From Oscillospiraceae bacterium (GTDB lineage: Bacteria > Bacillota > Clostridia > Oscillospirales > UBA929), in assembly GCA_009782475.1 (NCBI GenBank), contig WRIZ01000017.1, positions 1-46,293 of the forward strand: 46,293 nucleotides of DNA, written 5' to 3'. The translations under genes were made by a program, and so were the position numbers. This document shows, piece after piece, positions 40,302 through 46,293 of the stretch (its first letter is position 1; every line of letters begins with the position of its first letter). Under the pieces are notes generated by a model, which did no database searches, had not been told where the DNA came from, and worked only from the letters and a program-made list of their open reading frames with translations.

Positions 40302-43300
40302 ATGCCGGATCAAGTCAATGGGTTCTTCAATCAAAAACTCGCAAGCGATGAGCTAGGCATCGCGTATTGGGTCATGGACTTTGTTGACGGAGATTTCAAT
40401 CACCCGGACAATCAGTTTACCGTGTCGGACGAATGCCGCCGGATGCTCGGCTTCGCCGATGAACATGACCTGCCCAATCGTGTTTCCAGCTTAAGCAGCC
40501 AGCTCCATCCTGATGAAAAGGAGTGGGTGATCAAGGCCATCGAGGATCATGTCAGCGACCGCACCGGGCAGACCCCTTATGAAACCGAATATCGGATCAG
40601 GATGAAAAGCGGGGAGTACCGTTATTTCCACGCCTTCGGCTCCACCAAGAGAGACGAAGACGGCGTGCCGCTTAGGCTTACCGTGGCCTTGAAGGACATA
40701 ACCGATTACATGGTGATACAGGAGAAGGAAAGGGAAGCGGAGGAGTTTATCCATCTCCTGATGGACGCCAACCCCCTTGTCGCCAACCTATGGAACAGGG
40801 ACATCCAAAATACCTATACCAACGCGGCCGCGGTCAACCTGTTCGACCTGTCCAGCAAACAGGAGTATATTGATAATTTTCACAAACTGTCCCCGGAATT
40901 CCAGCCCAACGGGGAAAATTCAGTCGATTTGGCCATAAAGAAGGTTAAGGAAGCGTTTGAAACAGGGTATTGCCAGTTTGAATGGATGCACCAAAAGTTA
41001 AACGGGGAACCGGTTCCCGGCGAGGTCACCCTTGTCCGCGTCGCGTATAAAGACGATTATCTTGTCGCCGGATATACCCGCGATCTGCGCAAAGAGATCG
41101 AAATGCAAAAAATGATTGCCGACGAACAGGCCAAGAGCGAAGCGTTGATGCTGCACCAGCTGGAAGAAGCGGAGTCCCGGAAAGCGCTTGATACGATAAC
41201 ACACGTATTGAGCGGGTTGGACGCCCTTATCTACGTAACCGACCCGGAGACAAACGAAATCATTTTTATCAACGATAACATGATCGAATATTACGGCGTA
41301 GACAAAGACTGCGTCGGCAAACTCTGCTACAAGGTGTTCCATAAGGATAAAGACGCGCAGTGTGATTTCTGCCCCTGCCTCAAACTCGACAAAGACCCGG
41401 ATAAAGTGATCTATTGGGAGGAATACCGCCCTGAGCACGATAAGACCCACCTCCATGCCGAGCGGTATATCTCATGGCCGGACGGGAAAACCGTCCATCT
41501 CCGGCATTCTGTGGACATCACCGACATCCGCAACGCCACCAAGGAACTTGACAAGAAGCTCGTGCAGCAAAACCTGATAACGCAGGTATCCCAAATCTTT
41601 TTACCCGAAATCCTGTATACCGATAAGTTACACTCCCTGATCGCGGAAGCACTGAATATGCTCGGAGAGTTTATGGACGTCGCTCATATTGTGCTCTATG
41701 TGCTGGACTTAGACCGGCTGGTGTTTACCTGCCGCAATCAATGGATATCCCCGGACATTGAGTATCCAAACCTGATCGGCAAGGATTATCCGGCGAATAT
41801 CAGTGAAATGTCTTTGAAGTTTTTCGACAGGATGAAAAACAGAGAAGCCAGCTACATGTCATCCGACGAACCGATTGTCAGGGAAATCATGGGGGCGTAT
41901 AGGAAGCATTTCGAGAACTACCTATGCACAACCATTTACGTAGGGGACGATTTATACGGGATGCTGGACTTCTCATGGAAAAATGACGGACGCAAATGGA
42001 GCAAGGACGATCTCAACCTTGTCGAATTTTTAACCAATGTCTTAACTGTTTCCTTCCATCGGTCTATGGTAGCGCAGCAGGTGATCAAGTCAAAAGAACT
42101 GGCCGAAGAGGGCAACCGTTCCAAGAGCATCTTCTTAGCCAGTATGAGCCATGAGATACGCACCCCGCTGAACGCCATTTTGGGCATTGCCGAGATACAG
42201 CTTATGGAGAGCAATCTCCCGCCCGATCTGAACGACGCGTTTTATAAAATATATGAATCGGGCGACCTCCTTCTCAACATCATCAACGACATTCTCGATC
42301 ACTCGAAGATCGAAGCAGGGAAACTGGAGATCCTGCCCGTCCGGTACGATATGCCAAGCCTGATCAACGACACCATACAGCTAATGCGCCTGCGGTATGA
42401 GAGCAAACCGCTCAGCTTCAAGCTGCATGTCGATGAAAACACGCCGCTCGACCTGTTCGGCGATGAGCTGCGTATCAAGCAGATATTAAGCAACCTGCTT
42501 TCCAACGCGTTCAAATATACCGACGACGGCACCGTGACCATGTCGGTCTCCTTCGAGCCGGGCCGGGATAAGGAGGATGTAACGATCGTCTTTACCGTGA
42601 GCGACACCGGGCAGGGCATGACAGAAGACCAAGTAGACAGGCTGTTTGACGAGTACACGCGCTTTAACCTGCAAACCAACCGTTCGACCGTCGGCACAGG
42701 TTTGGGTATGAACATCACAAAACGTTTTGTAGAGCTGATGAAAGGCGACATAACGGTTCAATCGGAAGCGGGCAAGGGTTCGGTTTTCACCGTCCGTTTG
42801 CCGCAGCAACGCATCGGGGGTGCCGTATGCGGCCCGGAACTGGTTCAAAAATTGCAAAAAAACAGCTTGAGCAGCACCTTCAAAACCCACAAAACGCAAA
42901 TCAGCCGCGAATACATGCCTTACGGAAACGTTTTGGTCGTTGACGATGTGGAAAGCAACCTCTATGTCGCCAAAGGGCTGCTTTTGGCTTACGGGCTGAA
43001 AATCGAAACGGTGGAAAGCGGATTTGAAGCCATTGACAGGGTGAAAAACGGCAAGTGTTATGACATCATCTTTATGGATCATATGATGCCGCATATGGAC
43101 GGCATGGAAGCGGCGAAAATCATACGCGGCATGGGTTACGATCAACCCATTGTCGCGCTGACTGCCAACGCCGTGGCAGGGCAGGCGGAATACTTTATCG
43201 CCAATGGGTTTGACGGATTTTTATCCAAACCGATCGACCTGCGCGAACTGAACACCATCCTCAACGATTTGATACGGAGCAAACAGCCGCCCGAAGTCAT

Positions 43301-43892
43301 CAAAGAGGCGCGGGGAAAGAAAAAAGAACTGGCCGCCCTGGCAAGAAAACAGGAACGCCCCTCCGGCGAAATCGAAAAGGCATTTTTACGGGACGCGGAG
43401 AAAACCGCCGCCGTGCTCAGCGAACTGTGCGACACATTCAAAACCGGCGAGGAAGCGGATTTACAGTTGTTTGTCGTCAGCGTTCACGGCATCAAAAACG
43501 CGCTCACCAATGTCGGCGAGCACGAGCTTTCGTCAGACGCGCTGAAATTAGAACTGGCGGGGCGGGACGGAGACATAGACAGCCTGCGGGATAAAACTCC
43601 GGCCTTTTTGCTCAAACTGCGGACGCTCATATTCAATATGAAACCGGCCGCGGGACAAGGGGACGGCCCGGCGGACGTCGGCGAGGATGTTGAACTGCTG
43701 CGGGAAAAGATGGCGCAGATTCATTCAGCCTGCGACGTCTATGATAAAAAGACGGCGAAAGCCGCGCTGGACGAATTGAAGCAAAAGCAATGGTCGGGTC
43801 AAACGGCGGGAAAGATAGACGCCATTGCCGTCCACCTCCTGCACGGCACCTTCAAAGAAGCGATGGGGATCGCCGAAGAGCTGCTAAAATAG
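40302..43892 (+). CDS. Hybrid sensor histidine kinase (PAS-PAS-PAS-GAF-HisKA-HATPase-REC-Hpt)
   Basis: This 1196-aa kinase has no membrane segment. It has three PAS-like domains (about 10-140, 145-270, 295-410; the third has a Cys-rich CDFCPC patch) and a GAF-like domain (about 430-600). HisKA has His617 in SHEIRTPLNAILG. HATPase has NLLSNAFKYTDDGT, DTGQGM and GTGLGMNI. REC has Asp926 in IIFMDHMMPHMDGME, and a C-terminal Hpt has His1062 in VSVHGIKNALTNVGEHELSS. It is a full phosphorelay, probably feeding the HD-GYP protein just upstream. RBS TAGAGGAG. Its stop overlaps the phosphotransferase remnant. Confidence 0.93.
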   Translation: MPDQVNGFFNQKLASDELGIAYWVMDFVDGDFNHPDNQFTVSDECRRMLGFADEHDLPNRVSSLSSQLHPDEKEWVIKAIEDHVSDRTGQTPYETEYRIRMKSGEYRYFHAFGSTKRDEDGVPLRLTVALKDITDYMVIQEKEREAEEFIHLLMDANPLVANLWNRDIQNTYTNAAAVNLFDLSSKQEYIDNFHKLSPEFQPNGENSVDLAIKKVKEAFETGYCQFEWMHQKLNGEPVPGEVTLVRVAYKDDYLVAGYTRDLRKEIEMQKMIADEQAKSEALMLHQLEEAESRKALDTITHVLSGLDALIYVTDPETNEIIFINDNMIEYYGVDKDCVGKLCYKVFHKDKDAQCDFCPCLKLDKDPDKVIYWEEYRPEHDKTHLHAERYISWPDGKTVHLRHSVDITDIRNATKELDKKLVQQNLITQVSQIFLPEILYTDKLHSLIAEALNMLGEFMDVAHIVLYVLDLDRLVFTCRNQWISPDIEYPNLIGKDYPANISEMSLKFFDRMKNREASYMSSDEPIVREIMGAYRKHFENYLCTTIYVGDDLYGMLDFSWKNDGRKWSKDDLNLVEFLTNVLTVSFHRSMVAQQVIKSKELAEEGNRSKSIFLASMSHEIRTPLNAILGIAEIQLMESNLPPDLNDAFYKIYESGDLLLNIINDILDHSKIEAGKLEILPVRYDMPSLINDTIQLMRLRYESKPLSFKLHVDENTPLDLFGDELRIKQILSNLLSNAFKYTDDGTVTMSVSFEPGRDKEDVTIVFTVSDTGQGMTEDQVDRLFDEYTRFNLQTNRSTVGTGLGMNITKRFVELMKGDITVQSEAGKGSVFTVRLPQQRIGGAVCGPELVQKLQKNSLSSTFKTHKTQISREYMPYGNVLVVDDVESNLYVAKGLLLAYGLKIETVESGFEAIDRVKNGKCYDIIFMDHMMPHMDGMEAAKIIRGMGYDQPIVALTANAVAGQAEYFIANGFDGFLSKPIDLRELNTILNDLIRSKQPPEVIKEARGKKKELAALARKQERPSGEIEKAFLRDAEKTAAVLSELCDTFKTGEEADLQLFVVSVHGIKNALTNVGEHELSSDALKLELAGRDGDIDSLRDKTPAFLLKLRTLIFNMKPAAGQGDGPADVGEDVELLREKMAQIHSACDVYDKKTAKAALDELKQKQWSGQTAGKIDAIAVHLLHGTFKEAMGIAEELLK

Positions 43893-44155
43893 TTCGTCAA
43901 GCAATATGTAATACTTGATTTTCACCCAGTCCGGCTCAACGCCCAAGCAAGAGAGCAAAAGGGCGGTATACCGATCCTTTTCGGTCTGCCCGGAGTCCCT
44001 GAGGTTATATCCAAGCGAGCGGACGCACAAAGCGATGTCTTGCCATTTATCGGCAAGACCGCCCCGTCCTGCGTCAATAAACCCGGTCACCGTTTCGCCG
44101 TCAATGAAGATATTGGGCAGGCAATAGTCGCCGTGCGTGAACGACGGTTCTTCCG
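43884..44155 (-). pseudogene. Aminoglycoside phosphotransferase-like gene, 5' half missing
   Basis: The C-terminal half of an APH(3')-like enzyme: HGDYCLPNIFIDGE (Brenner motif with catalytic Asp), then VTGFIDAGRGGLADKWQDIA and an ending EPDWVKIKYYILLDELF. Reading upstream, the recognisable protein stops at PPEEPSFT near 44155, where the DNA switches to an unrelated toxin gene in the opposite direction. The N-terminal kinase lobe is gone, so it cannot work as a resistance enzyme. Its stop overlaps the hybrid-kinase end by 9 nt. Confidence 0.8.
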
Positions 44156-44599
44156 GCGGACTTGCTGAACGCGGGGCTGTACTATTTGGAAGGGGACAGC
44201 GTCAACGCATTGATCAGCTTAGGGGCGGCAGTGGTCACGACTGTGGTAACTGTTAGACTGTTCAAGAGCTACAAAGCCCTCAAAACAGTGCCGGGAGCTA
44301 ATATTGATAACGCACTGTTTAGAACAGAGAAAAGCCTTACTGGTTACGGATTGAAACCTGAGCAATACCTCAATAATCGTAAATGGACTTGGGATTCAGC
44401 GCAGGATGTTGTTAGAAACCCATATACAACACGTAACGCTTTGGACAAAGCAACCGGAAATCCAGCGACGGCATATTACAATAAGGCAGGTGATTACATA
44501 GTCCGTAACGATGTTACTGGGCAACTGGTACAAGCCAGCCGATTCGGAGATATTAAATGGCATCCTGATTCCAGTATAGTAAACCCATATAGACCGTAA
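44156..44599 (+). pseudogene. C-terminal fragment of a polymorphic toxin with RNase-like toxin domain
   Basis: The frame starts abruptly with ADLLNAGLYYLEGDSVNALI, a stretch typical of the pre-toxin region of RHS/WXG-type polymorphic toxins. The toxin domain follows: WTWDSAQDVVRNPYTTRNAL, NPATAYYNKAGDYIVRNDVT, GQLVQASRFGDIKWHPDSSI. This looks like the colicin-E5-related (BECR-fold) ribonuclease group; that assignment is from memory. The delivery part is missing, and no start codon with a ribosome site is present. It is followed 13 nt later by a likely immunity gene, so this is an orphan toxin tail. Confidence 0.7.
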
Positions 44600-44612
44600 G
44601 GAGGAGTTATCA

Positions 44613-44897
44613 ATGTACGACATAATAGAGGAAATATATGCGGACAAGGCAATACGTTATGATAATATGTGGTTTTATTTTATTGATACAGCAAAAGACG
44701 TAGTTGCTGACTGCAAAAAACATAATATTAAGATTAGGGGCTTTGAAGCATTGAAATTGACAGGTGCAGGAATTCAGCCTTCAATGGAACACAGTATGGA
44801 TTTTAATCCTAATGAAGGAAATTGGGAAAAAGCAGATGAGTTTCTGTCAAAGATCAAAGACACGACATATTTATACGATATTATGTATGAAATCTAA
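44613..44897 (+). CDS. Probable immunity protein for the adjacent toxin tail
   Basis: This 94-aa acidic protein reads MYDIIEEIYADKAIRYDNMW, FYFIDTAKDVVADCKKHNIK and ends DTTYLYDIMYEI. RBS AAGGAGGAG is 7 nt before the ATG. Its position immediately after the toxin C-terminus, small size, acidity and AT-rich composition fit an immunity gene. No named family is recognised. Confidence 0.65.
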   Translation: MYDIIEEIYADKAIRYDNMWFYFIDTAKDVVADCKKHNIKIRGFEALKLTGAGIQPSMEHSMDFNPNEGNWEKADEFLSKIKDTTYLYDIMYEI

Positions 44898-44916
44898 TAT
44901 CATTTATATCAGATGA

Positions 44917-44975
44917 GCAAATCGGGAGGTAACTGGCGACGGTTACCTCCCCAGTGGATCTCATGTACGGCATTT
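44917..44975 (+). repeat. Toxin-locus repeat with stem-loop, copy 1
   Basis: It contains a perfect 10-bp stem GGGAGGTAAC-tggcgacg-GTTACCTCCC (44924-44951) followed by AGTGGAT and CTCATGTACGG. It matches 45309-45371 with small indels. It lies after the first immunity gene. Confidence 0.8.
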
Positions 44976-45042
44976 ACAAAAACGGTTTACCGGGAGAGAT
45001 CGAGATTTGGACACATTACGGAATATTTACGAGGAGGTAAAC

Positions 45043-45288
45043 ATGGCTAGAATGGACTGCATATGTGGGGAGTATCTCTCAAACTCTTTGGCACCTAATG
45101 ATATCCAACTTAGGGTATACACTGATAAGGAATGGGACGCCATCCTTGAGCAGGATGTCATCGAGAGTTGGAAATTCCCATTGCCAACATATGATGTGTG
45201 GAGATGTCCGAAATGCAAGAGAATCCACGCGTTTCTCGATGGTCCAGACAAACTTGCGACGGTATATATCATTGAGGAAAAACAGTGA
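45043..45288 (+). CDS. Small Cys-rich protein, probable immunity protein
   Basis: This 81-aa protein has Cys pairs CICGEY near the N-terminus and CPKCKRIHAF in the C-terminal half, suggesting a zinc-ribbon-like fold. It also carries YTDKEWDAILEQDVIESWKF. ATG 45043 follows GAGGAGG, so I prefer it to a TTG at 45007. It is placed between two copies of the stem-loop repeat, like an immunity cassette whose toxin has been lost. Confidence 0.6.
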   Translation: MARMDCICGEYLSNSLAPNDIQLRVYTDKEWDAILEQDVIESWKFPLPTYDVWRCPKCKRIHAFLDGPDKLATVYIIEEKQ

Positions 45289-45308
45289 GATACTCTTGAA
45301 TAAGTAAG

Positions 45309-45371
45309 GCAAATCGGGAGGTAACTGGCGACGGTTACCTCCCAGTGGATGGATCTCATGTACGGGCATTT
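45309..45371 (+). repeat. Toxin-locus repeat with stem-loop, copy 2
   Basis: It has the same perfect stem GGGAGGTAAC/GTTACCTCCC (45316-45343) and following CTCATGTACGG as copy 1. It differs by small indels (one C fewer after the stem, GGA added, one G added). The copies are 392 bp apart. Confidence 0.8.
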
Positions 45372-45501
45372 GGTTTCAACCAAAAACCACGCGGGTGCAG
45401 CACATATAAATTTTGAAACAGGAGTAACAAAACCAAGAATTAATGGGAGCGGGATGACTTTTGAAGTACACAAAAATATTCACATCTTCATCACAGACTA
45501 A
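45349..45501 (+). pseudogene. C-terminal fragment of a second polymorphic toxin
   Basis: An open frame without a ribosome site runs from the repeat into NHAGAAHINFETGVTKPRIN, then GSGMTFEVHKNIHIFITD and stop. The HAGAAHINFE and FEVHKNIHIF pattern has the look of an RNase-type toxin end. It is too short to be functional alone. It precedes a further small gene at 45535 that may be its immunity protein. The family assignment is open. Confidence 0.45.
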
Positions 45502-45534
45502 TCAATGTAAAAATTTCAATAACAGGAGGATACA

Positions 45535-45816
45535 ATGTTTATATACTTAAACACACAATTCACCGATGAAGAGAACAAAGTAATTCACAACTATTGTAAC
45601 AGTTTTAATACTGAGTTGTCTGTATTGTATGGGGTCAATAAAGATTTATTTGGTGACGAAGGAATAGATCCGCTCAGAATTATTATAACTGGAGGCTATT
45701 ATTTGCTAGAAGAAAAAGGGGAAGAAGGAGAGTGGCATATCGGTCAACATCAAGATGATAAATATGTGTTTTGGTCAAAATATAAATCTCTTGAAAAAGC
45801 ATTAACCAGTCTTTAA
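45535..45816 (+). CDS. Probable immunity protein
   Basis: This 93-aa acidic protein reads MFIYLNTQFTDEENKVIHNY, GDEGIDPLRIIITGGYYLLE and WHIGQHQDDKYVFWSKYKSL. RBS AGGAGG 7 nt before the ATG. It is AT-rich, with no named family recognised. It follows the second toxin fragment and precedes a DUF4926 gene. Confidence 0.6.
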   Translation: MFIYLNTQFTDEENKVIHNYCNSFNTELSVLYGVNKDLFGDEGIDPLRIIITGGYYLLEEKGEEGEWHIGQHQDDKYVFWSKYKSLEKALTSL

Positions 45817-45862
45817 TTATTAGAAAATGAGTATAAGGGGGAGGATAGAGGAAGGAGTTAAT

Positions 45863-46051
45863 ATGAAGCAATATGAAAAGGTAAGATTGACGACAGATAA
45901 ATATGTTAAGGAAGGTATAAAAAAGGGTGATATTGGAGTTATTCTCAAGATTTATAATCCTAAAGCATTTGAAGTTGATTTTTCAGATGAAAAAGGCAAT
46001 ACAATTGTATTACAATCATTTTCAATTGATAAGTTAGATCTTGTAGAATAG
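45863..46051 (+). CDS. DUF4926-like small protein, probable immunity protein
   Basis: This 62-aa SH3-like barrel protein reads KQYEKVRLTTDKYVKEGIKK, GDIGVILKIYNPKAFEVDFS and ends IDKLDLVE. This matches the DUF4926 pattern found in toxin-immunity loci. RBS AAGGAG is 6 nt before the ATG. It ends before a strong terminator. Confidence 0.75.
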   Translation: MKQYEKVRLTTDKYVKEGIKKGDIGVILKIYNPKAFEVDFSDEKGNTIVLQSFSIDKLDLVE

Positions 46052-46067
46052 CAACAGCAACTTATTA

Positions 46068-46101
46068 AGGGTGTCAGCCTAATTAGCTGACACCCTGTTT
46101 T
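46068..46101 (+). terminator. Terminator closing the immunity cluster
   Basis: AGGGTGTCAGC-ctaatta-GCTGACACCCT followed by GTTTTC. Confidence 0.8.
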
Positions 46102-46189
46102 CAATGTATATGCACAATAAAATTGGTAGTAAACAAACCATTTATTATTAAATAATGGTAAGCGTCAAAAAGGTTCTTTCCAGAGATGA

Positions 46190-46218
46190 TTGAAATTGTA
46201 ATAAAAAAGTGATAGAAT
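46190..46218 (+). promoter_or_regulatory. Promoter of the gene at the window end
   Basis: TTGAAA (46190-46195), a 17-bp spacer and TAGAAT (46213-46218), then AAGGAGG and an ATG. Confidence 0.6.
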
Positions 46219-46239
46219 AGCTGCAAGGAGGTTGCAGCA

Positions 46240-46293
46240 ATGGAAGAACTGATTAGACTGCTGGATGGAACCTTGCATTATGACGGGTACGAA
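46240..46293 (+). CDS. Start of a possible ISL3-family transposase (partial)
   Basis: Eighteen codons are visible (MEELIRLLDGTLHYDGYE) with AAGGAGG upstream, cut by the window end. The opening resembles ISL3-family transposases that begin with M-x-x-L-I-x-x-L-D. Only the N-terminus can be seen, so this is a guess from pattern and from the broken accessory context. Confidence 0.35.
   Translation, partial: MEELIRLLDGTLHYDGYE

Overview
The window looks like the chromosome of a Gram-positive anaerobe of the class Clostridia, probably near the Oscillospirales. The evidence is the dnaX-ybaB-recR and dnaG-rpoD gene orders, an SRP-independent 6S-like RNA, SLH-domain surface proteins, a YtvI-type permease, a DUF1934 protein next to murI, and clean sigma-A promoters (TTGACA, 17 bp, TATAAT) with strong AGGAGG-type ribosome sites. 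No rRNA, tRNA or CRISPR array was seen. The assignment rests on reading translations by eye, so species-level placement is not possible.

Layout. 1-7.1 kb: the end of dnaX, ybaB, recR, a possible small RNA, a membrane protein, rsmE, a PrsA-type foldase, a 6S-like RNA, a zinc-ribbon membrane protein, and a two-gene unit (coiled-coil protein plus an anchored OmpA-like protein). 7.1-10.3 kb: an aconitase-family hydratase translationally coupled to a split chromate-type transporter. 10.4-19.0 kb: housekeeping genes rpmE, an IMPACT-family gene, a dGTPase-like gene, dnaG, rpoD, a PilZ protein, uppP and ftsK. 19.0-25.7 kb: an orphan DinJ-type antitoxin, a 47-aa protein, an SLH protein, an ECF sigma factor with a probable anti-sigma partner, the AmmeMemoRadiSam pair, and queA. 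25.7-27.6 kb: a HigBA-like toxin-antitoxin cassette between two copies of the queA 3' end, followed by an ATPase/STAS-like protein. 27.6-33.6 kb: murI-DUF1934-SLH-S41 peptidase on the minus strand, then a permease and rpsU on the plus strand. 33.6-35.1 kb: a small accessory patch with a MNT/HEPN pair and a divergent XRE/sigma-like pair. 35.2-43.9 kb: a GH3 glycosidase, a small zincin, a DUF2156 acyltransferase-like protein, an HD-GYP response regulator and a large hybrid histidine kinase. 43.9-46.3 kb: AT-rich, broken accessory DNA with a truncated aminoglycoside phosphotransferase, a polymorphic-toxin C-terminus with immunity genes, repeated stem-loops, and the start of a likely transposase.

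The most unusual observation is a 52-nt element present twice, directly upstream of the ribosome sites of rpmE and of dnaG-rpoD. The two copies are gap-free and differ at 11 positions. Every difference lies in an unpaired position or restores pairing in the same hairpin, including three full double compensatory changes. That is the signature of a conserved structured leader (or a palindromic binding site), linking a ribosomal protein gene with primase and the housekeeping sigma factor. Other points of note are the 27-bp direct repeat around the HigBA-like cassette and the head-to-head fusion of two 5'-truncated genes at about 44,155.
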